DNA from: Aquimarina sp. ERC-38
GTDB taxonomy: Bacteria; Bacteroidota; Bacteroidia; Flavobacteriales; Flavobacteriaceae
NCBI RefSeq assembly: GCF_026222555.1
Contig: NZ_CP098511.1
Location: 2,957,501-3,021,500 of the forward strand
DNA length: 64,000 bases
Reading direction: 5' to 3'
Shown: one piece after another, positions 50,708 to 60,633 of the stretch
Position numbering within the stretch: position 1 is the first letter of the stretch
Layout of the letters: every line of letters starts with the position of its first letter
Translations under genes and position numbers: made by a program
The notes under the pieces: generated by a model
Databases searched by the model: none
Told to the model about the DNA's origin: nothing
What the model saw: only the letters and a program-made list of their open reading frames with translations

Positions 50708-51787
50708 ATGGGGAAAACATATAAAATTGCAGTTGTAAACGGGGATGGAGTAGGAGCCGAAATTGTGCCTGCGGGCGTTTCAGTACTTGATGCCGCAGCA
50801 AAAAAGTTCGGATTTAAACTTGAAAAAGAAGAGTTCCCTTTTGGTGCCGGATATTACAAGCAACATGGAAAATTTATGACCGATGATGCATTAGAAACAT
50901 TGCAAAATTTTGATGCTATCTTTTTTGGTGCCGTTGGCCTCCCTGAAATTGACGATACTTTACCTGCAAGGGATTATACTTTTAAAGTTCGTACTTCATT
51001 TCAGCAATACATCAATTATCGCCCGGTAAAACTATTTTCGGGTGTGGATAGTCCTTTAAGATATAAAACACAAAAAGATATTGACTTTGTAGTTATTCGC
51101 GAAAATAATGAGGGCGAATTTGTACAAAGTGGTAAAATATTACATGCCAAAGAACCTGCAGGGGTAGCAATGGATACCAGTATTTTTACAAGGTTTGGTA
51201 TCGAACGTGTAGCTCATTATTCTTTTAAACTGGCGCGTAAAAGAAATCATAAAGTTACCAATGTAACTAAATCAAATACTTTGATTAGTAGTCTAGCTTA
51301 TTGGGATCAGGTAATTGCTGAAGTAGCCGAAGAATACCCGGATGTGGAATATAGTAAAATGTATATCGATAACGCATCGGCAAGTTTTGTGTTACGTCCT
51401 GAGATTTTTGATGTTATTTTAACTACCAATCTTTTTGGTGATATCCTTTCCGATTTGGGTGGTGCCATCATGGGTAGTTTAGGCCTGGGTGGAAGTGGAA
51501 ATGTCAATCCGGAAAAAGAATTTCCATCCATGTTTGAACCGATACACGGATCAGCACCTGATATTGCAGGAAAAAATATAGCGAACCCCATCGGACAAAT
51601 TTGGTCTGCGGCTATTATGTTGGAACATTTGGGCGAAACCGAAGCGGCAAAAGATATCATGGCGGGTATAGAACATACGACTTCTAAGGGAAATCTAACG
51701 AAGGATCTGAAAGGTACGGCAACTACTACTGAAGTAGCAAATAGCGTGGTTGAGTTTATCCGCGCTACAAATTTGATTACCGTTTAG
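50708..51787 (+). CDS. Isocitrate/isopropylmalate-type dehydrogenase (tartrate/malate DH-like)
   Basis: 359 residues from ATG at 50708 (MGKTYKIAVVNGDGVGAEIV); the frame is open from 50612, but that adds 32 residues across the operator. The family signatures are FFGAVGLPEIDDTLPARDYT, VVIRENNEGEF (substrate Arg), NVTKSNTL, and NLFGDILSDLGGAIMGSLGL with the Asp pair binding Mg2+. GSAPDIAGKNIANP ends the NAD site. Members oxidise a 2-hydroxy acid and often decarboxylate it. In this operon the substrate may be a four-carbon sugar acid or its phosphate. Confidence 0.85.
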   Translation: MGKTYKIAVVNGDGVGAEIVPAGVSVLDAAAKKFGFKLEKEEFPFGAGYYKQHGKFMTDDALETLQNFDAIFFGAVGLPEIDDTLPARDYTFKVRTSFQQYINYRPVKLFSGVDSPLRYKTQKDIDFVVIRENNEGEFVQSGKILHAKEPAGVAMDTSIFTRFGIERVAHYSFKLARKRNHKVTNVTKSNTLISSLAYWDQVIAEVAEEYPDVEYSKMYIDNASASFVLRPEIFDVILTTNLFGDILSDLGGAIMGSLGLGGSGNVNPEKEFPSMFEPIHGSAPDIAGKNIANPIGQIWSAAIMLEHLGETEAAKDIMAGIEHTTSKGNLTKDLKGTATTTEVANSVVEFIRATNLITV

Positions 51788-51798
51788 TTCTATTTATA

Positions 51799-52434
51799 AT
51801 GATCGATAAAAAAGTTATTGACCTCTCCCTATCTATCAATGAAAACATGGCAGGCGTATCCATTGAACCAGCCAAAACCTTGAAACAGGACGGATGGAAT
51901 GCTACGACCTTGCATTTGTATTCGCATAGTGGTACGCATATGGATGCCCCTCTACATTTCGAGGTGAACGACCAAACGATGGATACCATTCCTGTTAACC
52001 GACTTATATCGGAAACCTGGGTGGTTGATTTAACCCATATTCAGCCGCAAGAATTAATTACGATTGGTCATTTAAAAGTTATTGAAGATAAAATTCAAAA
52101 GGGGCAAAGTATTCTCTTACATACGGGATGGAGTAAAAGATTGGGAACCAAAAGTTACCGGGACGGACTTCCCAGAATTAGTCCTGAACTAGCAGATTGG
52201 TTGGGTAAAAAAGGGGTAAATATGTTAGGGGTTGAGCCTCCTTCAGTCGCTGATGTCAATAACCTGGAAGAAGTTACCGAAGTCCATACATTATTAATGA
52301 AAAACGATATTGTAATTATTGAAGGCTTAACCAACCTGGAAGAGCTATCAAAGGAAAAGATAACCTTGATCGCTATGCCGTTAAAAGTAGAAAATGGCGA
52401 TGGTGCTCCGGCAAGAGTCGTTGCCTTAGAATAA
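51799..52434 (+). CDS. Cyclase-family (kynurenine formamidase-like) hydrolase
   Basis: 211 residues. The metal-binding motif SGTHMDAPLHFE (HxGTHxDxPxH type) is at about residues 44-55, and VHTLLMKNDIVIIEGLTNLE supplies later structure. PF04199 enzymes hydrolyse amides, lactones or similar rings with a metal. In this operon a lactonase-like step or removal of a formyl/acyl group is plausible; the exact reaction is unknown. Starts 12 bp after the dehydrogenase gene. Confidence 0.8.
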   Translation: MIDKKVIDLSLSINENMAGVSIEPAKTLKQDGWNATTLHLYSHSGTHMDAPLHFEVNDQTMDTIPVNRLISETWVVDLTHIQPQELITIGHLKVIEDKIQKGQSILLHTGWSKRLGTKSYRDGLPRISPELADWLGKKGVNMLGVEPPSVADVNNLEEVTEVHTLLMKNDIVIIEGLTNLEELSKEKITLIAMPLKVENGDGAPARVVALE

Positions 52435-53823
52435 ATGCAAATGACCGACCAGGCAATTATAAAATCAATACAAGAAGGAGAAAAATCTAAGGATAATCGT
52501 GAAGAAATCCGTAAAGAACTTCTTAGAAACCCAAGAACTATCGTCATTTTGGATGATGACCCAACTGGGACTCAAACCGTTCATAATGTTCCGGTAGTTA
52601 CCCAATGGTCAGAAGAAGTTATTGAAAATGAAGTAGTAAAAAGTCCTGTATTTTTTATTTTAACGAATTCACGTGCCCTCCAGGCCGAAGAAGCTAAGGC
52701 TTTGGGTACTTTGATAGGGCAACGACTTAAAAAAGCGGCGGTTAAATACGATAAGAAATTATTGGTAATCAGCCGTAGTGATTCTACTTTACGGGGTCAT
52801 TATCCTAATGAAGTAACTGCATTAGCTGAAGGATTAGGTTGGACCCGTACAAAAGAATTATTAATTCCGGCTTTTTTTGAAGGAGGAAGATATACCTTTA
52901 ATGATATCCACTACGTTAAAGAAGGTGAGGACTTTATTCCGGCGGGCGAAACCCCTTTTGCCAGGGATAATACCTTTGGTTACAAGTCTTCCAATTTAAA
53001 AGAATGGATAGCCGAAAAAACCGATGGTGCTATAAGTACTAACGAAGTTAAAAGTTTGGGCTTAGATCTTATTCAGAATCATTCGATAGAGAAAGTATGT
53101 GATATCCTTAATGGAGACCAGCATCATTTTATAATAAATGCTACTTCTTACAATGACTTAAGTACAATCGCTTTGGCATGCTTAAGGTCAAAAGGTCCTT
53201 TTATCTTCAGAACAGCCGCATCATTTGTTAATGCTATTTCGGGTATCGAGGTAAAACCGCTTCTTCAAAAGGAAGAACTTTTTACAAAAACTAATTCAAC
53301 CAAAGGATTGGTGGTTGTAGGTTCGTATGTGCCAAAAACTACAGCGCAGTTAACTTATCTTAAAAAGTATTCCGATGCTTTTTTTATAGAACTTAATGTA
53401 ACCGAATTGATAAAAAGTACTTCTGTAGAAAAAGAATTAAGGAAAATCAGTGCTAAAATTGATGATCAAATCGAACAAAAAAAGACCGTGGTTTTATATA
53501 CTGAAAGAGAAGTAATAAAAGGCGATACCAAGGAAGAAAGCCTGGAAATTGTAAATCAAGTGTCCCGAAATTTAATAACTATCATTAAAAATCTTAAAAA
53601 TAAACCCGGGTATATTTTAGCTAAAGGAGGAATTACTTCTAGCGATATTGCTGTAAAAGCATTAAAGGTAACCAGAGCTAATACCATTGGACAGGTCATT
53701 AAGGGTGTTCCGGTTTGGCAATTGGGTAGTGAAGCCAAGTTTCCCGAATTACCCTATATCATTTTTCCGGGTAATGTAGGGGAGAGTGATTCCCTTTATA
53801 ATGTAATTCACAAATTATCATGA
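52435..53823 (+). CDS. Four-carbon acid sugar kinase family protein (DUF1537)
   Basis: 462 residues. The N-terminal domain opens with IVILDDDPTGTQTVHNVPV, the hallmark of the family, and continues with VISRSDSTLRGHYPNEV. The C-terminal nucleotide-binding domain has GYILAKGGITSSDIAVKA and FPGNVGESDSLYNVI. Known members phosphorylate D- or L-threonate, D-erythronate or 3-oxo-isoapionate. It starts directly after the cyclase stop and overlaps the MFS gene by 4 bp. Confidence 0.9.
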   Translation: MQMTDQAIIKSIQEGEKSKDNREEIRKELLRNPRTIVILDDDPTGTQTVHNVPVVTQWSEEVIENEVVKSPVFFILTNSRALQAEEAKALGTLIGQRLKKAAVKYDKKLLVISRSDSTLRGHYPNEVTALAEGLGWTRTKELLIPAFFEGGRYTFNDIHYVKEGEDFIPAGETPFARDNTFGYKSSNLKEWIAEKTDGAISTNEVKSLGLDLIQNHSIEKVCDILNGDQHHFIINATSYNDLSTIALACLRSKGPFIFRTAASFVNAISGIEVKPLLQKEELFTKTNSTKGLVVVGSYVPKTTAQLTYLKKYSDAFFIELNVTELIKSTSVEKELRKISAKIDDQIEQKKTVVLYTEREVIKGDTKEESLEIVNQVSRNLITIIKNLKNKPGYILAKGGITSSDIAVKALKVTRANTIGQVIKGVPVWQLGSEAKFPELPYIIFPGNVGESDSLYNVIHKLS

Positions 53824-55088
53824 GCGAAAAAAAATATTTCCCAAGAAGGTATTTTATGGTTTTAGGCACCTTTTTATTAGCACTTTTACTTTATATAGAC
53901 CGTGTTTGCATCTCGGTTGCCAAAGAACCTATATCGGGAACGCTTAATTTAAATGATAAACAAATGGGTTGGGTATTGGCAGCTTTTTCTTTGGGTTATG
54001 CCTTTTTCCAAACTCCGTCGGGAATGTTATCCGATAAGTTGGGGCCTAGAAAGGTACTTTCTGTCATTGTAGCTGTTTGGTCAGGGTTTACTGCGTTGAC
54101 CGGGGCAGCCTGGAATTTTATTTCGCTTTTGGTTGTCCGGTTTTTATTCGGTGCAGGTGAAGCCGGGGCTTTTCCGGGGATGTCTAGGGCAATTTATAGT
54201 TGGATACCCCTACAAGAAAGAGGTCTGGTTACCGGAATTAATTTCTCAGGTTCAAGGTTAGGAGCTGCCTTTGCGTTGCCTCTCGTTGCTTGGATGATCG
54301 ATGATTTCGGATGGCGTACTTCTTTTGTTATTTTAGGGTGTATCGGAGTAGTTTGGGCAGGGGCATGGTTTCTTTTATTTAGAGATAATCCCGAAGAACA
54401 TAGCGGTATTTCAGAAGATGAAAAAGATTTTATAATTGCAACCCGACAACAAAATGAAACCGAAAAAACAACAGAGAAAATCAGTATGGCCATTTTGCTT
54501 CGGTCAAAAAATATGTGGCTTGCCATGGGGCAGTATTTCTGTAGTAATTTCACTTTTTTCTTTGCTTTGACGTGGCTATTTCCACATGTAAAAACAGCAT
54601 ATAACCTGGATACCATTGAAGCGGGTTTTTATACTTCGATACCTTTGATTTTCGGAGCTTTAGGTAATTGGACCGCTGGTGCAATGAGTGATCGTATTTT
54701 TAAAAATGGTAATTGGGACCGCTCACGTATTTTTCCGGCATCCCTTGGATTTTTATTAGCTGCTATCGGATTGATCGGTAGTATATATATGAATAATGTG
54801 GTTGGTGCTATTATTTTCTTAAGCCTTGCTATATTTGGAGCAGATATGACTTTACCACCCTCATGGTCTTTTTGTGTGGATATTGGTAAAGAAAATTCCG
54901 GGGCAGTTTCAGGAACTATGAACATGGCCGGAAATATCGGGGCATTTCTAACTGCGTTGGCATTTCCTTATCTACAATCCTGGACGGAATCGACCACTCC
55001 TTTTTTTATCGTTGGTGCCATATTAAATATCATTGCTATTATATTATGGTATAATATGAAACCGCAAAAACACTTCTCAACCTATTAA
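53820..55088 (+). CDS. MFS transporter of the sugar-acid type
   Basis: 422 residues, 12 hydrophobic segments. The MFS signature SDKLGPRKVLS follows helix 2, with LLYIDRVCISVA near the N-terminus, as in the ACS/hexuronate-type transporters. It probably imports the operon substrate by proton or sodium symport. Overlaps the kinase gene by 4 bp (ATGA), so it is translationally coupled. Confidence 0.88.
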   Translation: MSEKKYFPRRYFMVLGTFLLALLLYIDRVCISVAKEPISGTLNLNDKQMGWVLAAFSLGYAFFQTPSGMLSDKLGPRKVLSVIVAVWSGFTALTGAAWNFISLLVVRFLFGAGEAGAFPGMSRAIYSWIPLQERGLVTGINFSGSRLGAAFALPLVAWMIDDFGWRTSFVILGCIGVVWAGAWFLLFRDNPEEHSGISEDEKDFIIATRQQNETEKTTEKISMAILLRSKNMWLAMGQYFCSNFTFFFALTWLFPHVKTAYNLDTIEAGFYTSIPLIFGALGNWTAGAMSDRIFKNGNWDRSRIFPASLGFLLAAIGLIGSIYMNNVVGAIIFLSLAIFGADMTLPPSWSFCVDIGKENSGAVSGTMNMAGNIGAFLTALAFPYLQSWTESTTPFFIVGAILNIIAIILWYNMKPQKHFSTY

Positions 55089-55092
55089 TCAC

Positions 55093-56118
55093 ATGACAAA
55101 ATTAAAAGGAGTTTGCATTGGTTCGGGATATTTTAGCCAGTTTCATTTTGAAGCCTGGAAACGTTTGGAAGATGTAGAAATTACGGCGGTTTGCGACTTA
55201 AATAAAGAAATAGCAGAAAATGCAGTTAAAACCTACGGATTTACAAACGCTTATGACGATATAGAGGAAATGTTTATAAAAGAGCAACCTGATTTCGTCG
55301 ATATTATCACTCCGCCGCAAACTCATTTAGAAATTTGCCGTTTGGCAATGAAACATCAGGTTCATATCATTTGCCAAAAACCTCTAGCACCTTCGTTAGA
55401 CGAGGCTCAACAAATAGCTGATCTCATTGAACAATACAATGTGAGAATGATGGTTCATGAAAACTTTAGGTTTATGCCCTGGTACCGGGAAATAAAAAAA
55501 CTTCTTGAACAAAATGTAATTGGTAGTCAGATTCACGCTCTAAATCTAAGGGTACGCATGGGAGATGGTTGGCAGAAGGATGCCTATATGAACCGTCAGC
55601 CTTATTTTAGGGAAATGAAGCAATTGTTGATGTATGAGACTGGGGTTCATTTTATTGATGTATTTCGTTATTTAGGAGGGAAAATTACCAAAGTATACGC
55701 CCGGTTAAAACGGCTGAATACCAATATAAAAGGGGAGGATTTTAGTTGGGTACAATTTGATTTTGCTAACGAAGGATTGGGTTTTATTGATGCCAACCGT
55801 TATAATGAAAGCACGGCAATTGATACTAGGTTGACTTTTGGTGCGGTAGTCTTAGAAGGGAATAAAGGAACCATCCGACTTTACGAAGATGGAAAAATAG
55901 CTATTCAACCTCTTGGGGAAAAAGAAATTATACATAACTATACGTTCAAAAACCGAAATTTTGCCGGGGATTGTGTATTTAATACCCAAGAACATTTTGT
56001 AGAACAACTGTTATCAGGAAGCCCTTTCGAAACAGATATCGCTACCTATATTAAAAATATTGAAATATTGGAAAAAGTGTACGAATCTCATGAAGCTGGG
56101 TTGCCTTTAGATATTTAG
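55093..56118 (+). CDS. Gfo/Idh/MocA-family oxidoreductase
   Basis: 341 residues. The N-terminal Rossmann fold VCIGSGYFSQFHFEAWKRLE (GxGxxx) is followed by VHIICQKPLAPSLDEAQQI with the EKP-like Lys (QKP), and a C-terminal substrate domain with METGVHFIDVFRYLGG-like MYETGVHFID. Such enzymes oxidise sugars or inositols with NAD(P). Last gene of the operon; 4 bp after the transporter. Confidence 0.85.
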   Translation: MTKLKGVCIGSGYFSQFHFEAWKRLEDVEITAVCDLNKEIAENAVKTYGFTNAYDDIEEMFIKEQPDFVDIITPPQTHLEICRLAMKHQVHIICQKPLAPSLDEAQQIADLIEQYNVRMMVHENFRFMPWYREIKKLLEQNVIGSQIHALNLRVRMGDGWQKDAYMNRQPYFREMKQLLMYETGVHFIDVFRYLGGKITKVYARLKRLNTNIKGEDFSWVQFDFANEGLGFIDANRYNESTAIDTRLTFGAVVLEGNKGTIRLYEDGKIAIQPLGEKEIIHNYTFKNRNFAGDCVFNTQEHFVEQLLSGSPFETDIATYIKNIEILEKVYESHEAGLPLDI

Positions 56119-56432
56119 GGTAAATTCTGCTATACAAACCGTTTATATCATAAATAATCATTATTAGTAAATTAAGCAGAACCTCTTACAACTCCTAATT
56201 TTATTAAAATTTGTAGTTTTTAAGGATACTTTATGCATCTTTAAATTCCCTCAAACGATTGGAAGCTACCCACTAACAATTTTAGAATACGTTAAAGCAA
56301 TTTTATATACTAATTATAAATGTACTTTTCAACCATATCATTGATTTTTACTATTTTTAGTCTTACTTTTACTTAATATTAATTCATATTTAAACTATTT
56401 TAAGTATTCAACTTTTGTATAAATCTAAAAAA
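56119..56432. other. Intergenic gap without recognised feature
   Basis: 314 bp of AT-rich sequence between two convergent genes. I found no long hairpin with a T tract, RNA gene or repeat. Confidence 0.5.
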
Positions 56433-59400
56433 TTAATTTTCTAACAATGTCTTAATTGCAGCTTCTAGTTGTTGATCTCGTCCTGTTATAACTATACCCG
56501 GGTCTAAAGCAACCTTTACATCAGGTTCGAGTTGTTGATTTTCTAGGTACTTACCTTTAGTATCAAGCATCCCTACCATTGGTATTCCAAAAGTAATTCC
56601 GTTTTGTAACTTTTCCCACCATACTGCTGTTCCAGTCCCAGGTACTGGCATTCCTACCAGCTTGCCAATACCCATGGCTTGATAAGTAACCGGGAACATA
56701 TGAGCATCAGAATAATTACTTTCACTCATAACTACAACGGATGGTTTACTCCATTTAAATTGAGGTTCTGACCCTAAATTCTGATCTCTAGGCCTAAAGT
56801 TCATATACGTCTTTCCATTCAAGAATGTGGCAAGATCATCGTGAAGCCAACCCCCACCATTAAACCTAGTATCTACAATGAGTCCTTCTTTATTATAATG
56901 TTTCCCTAACGCATCATTGTATACTTTTCTAAAGCTCTCATCATTCATTCCCTGCACGTGTACGTATCCCAATTTACCTTCAGAAAGTTTTTCTACAATA
57001 CGGTTACAATTCTTAACCCATCTTTCGTAACGAATTTGACGTAATTTTCTATTAGTAATAGGTTTTACTATTTCATCCCATTGTTTTTTTGATTTAGGAT
57101 CATATATAGTTATTAAAACATTTTTACCAGCTTTTCGATTAAGAAGTGGATAATAATTTAAATCTTTATCTATCATCACACCATCTATGGATTTTATGAT
57201 ATGTCCAGGTTTAGCTTTACTACTTTTATTTTTAAACGGACTTTTATCCATGATTTCTATAATCCTCAAACCATTATCAGAGTATGATGGATCTAGAAAA
57301 ATTCCTAAAGAAGCAGTTTGATCTCCATTTGGATCAGACTTTCTATAAAATGCACCGGTATGAGAAGCATTTAACTCACCTAACATTTCACTCATTAGTT
57401 CCGCAAAATCAAAGTTGTTGTTTATTTCTTTGAGTTTCGCAAAATAAGCTTTCTTATAAAAATCCCAATCTACTCCCTGCATGTTTTTAAGGTAAAATTT
57501 CTTCTTTGTCTGACGCCAAATATGTTCTGCCAGATATGCACGTTCAGACATCTCATTAAGAGACATTTCGCCTTTAACCGAAATACTTTCTACTTTCCCT
57601 TTTTTTAGGTCAACTTTACTTAGTTTGCCACCGGATAAAATATAGAGAAATTCTTCTTTAGCTCCCATCTCAATATCACCTTCGCTTTGTGCGTTTAAAG
57701 AAGCAAGAATTTTTGTTGCTTTCGTTCGAAGGTTAGTTTGCCACAGATTATAACCTTTTTCAAATTTAGCTAAATAGTACAATGTTTTACCATCTTTTGA
57801 AACAATGGCTGGTCCTAGATGTGAAGAATGAGTAGTTAATCTGGAAATTCGATCTTCTCGACCTTCAAGTTCAATGCTAATGGGGTCAACTTCTTTTTCT
57901 TTATCTTCGGTTTTCTTCTTATCCTTTGATTCTTTTTTTTCATCTTCAGAATCTACTTCTTTTTTCTCTTCAGCTATAAGTTCTGCTTCAAGTTCAGTTA
58001 GGTTGTAACTATCCCAGGCAGCTTTAGTTAAAAACATTCCGTAGAAGTCCATTTCATTTCCCCAACTGCCGTGATTCTTCATTCCGTTTCGAGCTGAATA
58101 CCAGGTAATCATTTTACCTTCCATCATCCATCTCGGGGCGTATGCACCATAACCGGTAGGAGCTATATTGATAACAGGTTCTTTACCGGATGCTTTGACC
58201 AGACCTGCCTGATCTATCCATTGACCTTCTCTTAGATAGTTTACTAAAAACCACTTGCTATCCGGAGACCACTCATAAAATTGATCGCCATCTGAATATG
58301 AATAGTTATTATTATCAGGTATGACCTCACGTACTTCCTTACTCTTTAAGTTAATTACCTTAAGATGGGTGCGTTCTTCCAAAAAAGCAACTTCTTTACC
58401 ATCAGGAGAATAACTTGGTTGAAATGTTTCAGAATCCGAATTAAGAATTATTTTCTCTTTTAAAACTGTCGAATTAAAAAAGTATTTTTCTTCTTTACGG
58501 CTTATTGAAGTTTCATATAAATTCCAGCTTCCATCACGTTCGCCGGCATAAAGTACAGTTTTTCCATCAGGACTAAAAGATACATCACGTTCTTGTTCGG
58601 GAGTGTTTGTAATTCGTTTGGTTGTTCCGTCTTTAATTGAACTGACAAATACTTCACCACGTTTGATAAATGCTATTTCTTTCCCATTTGAAGAAACACT
58701 AAACTCAGTAAGACCGTCATTTACCGGAACTGTTTTAACAGGTAGGTTACGTAAATCAGAACGTATATCGATCTTTAAAAGTTGAGGTTCAGCAGTATCA
58801 TCTTGCAAATAAATGCTACCGTGATAACTGTAACAGATTATACCATTTGAAGCTATACTTAAATGACGAACCGGATGCGTACTAAAATTTGAAATTTGCT
58901 GAGAAGGTCCTCCGGATAGGGTTGCTTTATGTACATTAAAACTACCCGATGATTCACTTAAGAAATAATAGGAATTACCATCTTTTGCAAAAACAGGATC
59001 TACGTCTTCTCCATTAAATATACTTAATTGCGTATAAGTCTTCGATTCAATATTATACTTCCAAATATCGCGGGTAACAGAGGATGTGTGATGTTTTCGA
59101 AGTGGATCTTCATACCCTTTTGAATCTTGAAAGAGTATTGTCTTTCCATCCCTACTAATTTTAGCATTAACTGCGGGGGTAGTTATAACTTGTTGTACTC
59201 TACCTCCTTTAGTTGGTACCTGGTACAACTCTGGTAATACAGAAGAAGGAAACAGTTGATTAGTGTGTAAATCTAAACGTGAAGATGAGAATAAAACAGA
59301 ATTGCCATCAGGACTAAAATCACTAGGGCTATCATTAGAAGAATGGAATGTTAATCTACGGGAAATACCACCTTTTGAAGGCATTATAAAAACATCAAAA

Positions 59401-59663
59401 TTTCCATATCTATTTGAAGCAAAAGCTATTTGAGAACCATCAGGAGACCATATAGGCATGCGATCATAGCTATCGCTTATAGTGAGAATAGTAGCCTTTC
59501 CTCCGGTAGATGGTACTGTATAAATGTCACCCTGATAGCCGAAGGCTATAGTTTTACCATCCGGAGATATTGCCGGAAAACGTAGCCACTGAGAACCCTC
59601 CTGAGTAAACAAAATTTGGTATGATAAGATGAAAGTGAAAAATAGAAAAATTGATTTTTTCAT
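56433..59663 (-). CDS. Tricorn-like S41 protease, exported
   Basis: 1076 residues. Signal peptide (residues 1-20) is followed by many PD40/WD40-like blades (SPDGKTIAFGYQGDIY; WSPDGSQIAFASNRYG; FSPDGKTVLYAGERDG). A charged linker rich in Lys/Glu is at about residues 565-590. A PDZ-like part (IKSIDGVMIDKD) and the S41 core follow: GLIVDTRFNGGGW near 930 and VVMSESNYSDAHMFP with the likely catalytic Ser near 980. Tricorn homologues cut peptides to small fragments, here in the periplasm. Confidence 0.88.
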   Translation of the reverse strand: MKKSIFLFFTFILSYQILFTQEGSQWLRFPAISPDGKTIAFGYQGDIYTVPSTGGKATILTISDSYDRMPIWSPDGSQIAFASNRYGNFDVFIMPSKGGISRRLTFHSSNDSPSDFSPDGNSVLFSSSRLDLHTNQLFPSSVLPELYQVPTKGGRVQQVITTPAVNAKISRDGKTILFQDSKGYEDPLRKHHTSSVTRDIWKYNIESKTYTQLSIFNGEDVDPVFAKDGNSYYFLSESSGSFNVHKATLSGGPSQQISNFSTHPVRHLSIASNGIICYSYHGSIYLQDDTAEPQLLKIDIRSDLRNLPVKTVPVNDGLTEFSVSSNGKEIAFIKRGEVFVSSIKDGTTKRITNTPEQERDVSFSPDGKTVLYAGERDGSWNLYETSISRKEEKYFFNSTVLKEKIILNSDSETFQPSYSPDGKEVAFLEERTHLKVINLKSKEVREVIPDNNNYSYSDGDQFYEWSPDSKWFLVNYLREGQWIDQAGLVKASGKEPVINIAPTGYGAYAPRWMMEGKMITWYSARNGMKNHGSWGNEMDFYGMFLTKAAWDSYNLTELEAELIAEEKKEVDSEDEKKESKDKKKTEDKEKEVDPISIELEGREDRISRLTTHSSHLGPAIVSKDGKTLYYLAKFEKGYNLWQTNLRTKATKILASLNAQSEGDIEMGAKEEFLYILSGGKLSKVDLKKGKVESISVKGEMSLNEMSERAYLAEHIWRQTKKKFYLKNMQGVDWDFYKKAYFAKLKEINNNFDFAELMSEMLGELNASHTGAFYRKSDPNGDQTASLGIFLDPSYSDNGLRIIEIMDKSPFKNKSSKAKPGHIIKSIDGVMIDKDLNYYPLLNRKAGKNVLITIYDPKSKKQWDEIVKPITNRKLRQIRYERWVKNCNRIVEKLSEGKLGYVHVQGMNDESFRKVYNDALGKHYNKEGLIVDTRFNGGGWLHDDLATFLNGKTYMNFRPRDQNLGSEPQFKWSKPSVVVMSESNYSDAHMFPVTYQAMGIGKLVGMPVPGTGTAVWWEKLQNGITFGIPMVGMLDTKGKYLENQQLEPDVKVALDPGIVITGRDQQLEAAIKTLLEN

Positions 59664-59890
59664 TTCAATATAATATTTTGATTGTTGAATATGCTAATAT
59701 AATTATTATCAGATTAAATATAAAAATGTAGAAACCTCTTCTTAATTAATTACATTTATAACAATTTAAAGTAATACTAATTAAAGATATTTTCAAATTG
59801 AGTAGTATAGTTTGCTAAAGCTTTATATAATTAACGAGCAATTCAAATTTTGAGCCTATTTAATTATCAGGCATTTTATATTTAAACCAA

Positions 59891-60532
59891 TTACTCCTTA
59901 ATCTCATTCAACAGTAAAAAAGCATCATTTACATAAACTTTTTCTAAAAAGAGTGTAAAAAAATTAGAGGTAGAAATGATTTCAAAAATAGGAATTCCTT
60001 CATATGCCAGTAGTTTAAAGATGTAAAAATAAAGCCCTACGGTTTTTGAATTATCTTCGGGTAAAGCAATGGATATAGAAGACAGGTCATCAGCTACCGC
60101 TATACAGGTTTCTTTGCTAAAGTGCTTCTCAACAATGGGTTTTAACACCGAACTTACCAAAATATTACTTTCCTGAAAATTACTGGAGTAAGTAAAATAG
60201 GTGTTAGTTTTATCTTTTACGGCCTGTAGCAGTTGGGTCTGGCTGGTCAGTATGGTATTTGAATTTAGAAAAGTATAATCTGTAATTCCTGATCTAACGA
60301 CAATATCCCCAAGATTACGTATGCCTTTAATATGCTTAACAGGTTTGGGAAAATAACGCCGTAAAGCCATTACAATAGATCCCGGCTTCACGGACTTACG
60401 AAGTTCTTTTTCTACCGTAGGTTGCAAGTCTATTGCCAGCGAACTGAAGTTAATAATGTTTCGCTGTAAAGCATCTTCTAAAAAAGGTTGATGCCTTATA
60501 ATTTGATGTACGCATTCCGTAACTGTTTTCAT
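59891..60532 (-). CDS. ACT-like protein divergent from aspartate kinase
   Basis: 213 residues, no signal peptide. The N-terminal helical part includes KPGSIVMALRRYFPK, and the C-terminal part reads like ACT-type alpha/beta repeats (ISIALPEDNSKTVGLYFYIFKL; AYEGIPIFEIIS). Its position, back to back with lysC with 92-101 bp between, suggests a link to aspartate-family amino-acid control. The exact role is not known to me. The gap 59664-59890 shows nothing. Confidence 0.6.
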   Translation of the reverse strand: MKTVTECVHQIIRHQPFLEDALQRNIINFSSLAIDLQPTVEKELRKSVKPGSIVMALRRYFPKPVKHIKGIRNLGDIVVRSGITDYTFLNSNTILTSQTQLLQAVKDKTNTYFTYSSNFQESNILVSSVLKPIVEKHFSKETCIAVADDLSSISIALPEDNSKTVGLYFYIFKLLAYEGIPIFEIISTSNFFTLFLEKVYVNDAFLLLNEIKE

Positions 60533-60633
60533 ATTGTTATATATATAACATTTTGTTCAAATTTATATAATCTTGTGAAATAATTGTTAATAGAAATTAG
60601 TTAAAGTATCTATGCATTCTAAAATTGATAAAA

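Noticed and set aside
56119..56432. Riboswitch or small RNA in the gap before the tricorn gene
   Set aside because: No conserved stem pattern or terminator could be made out by eye.
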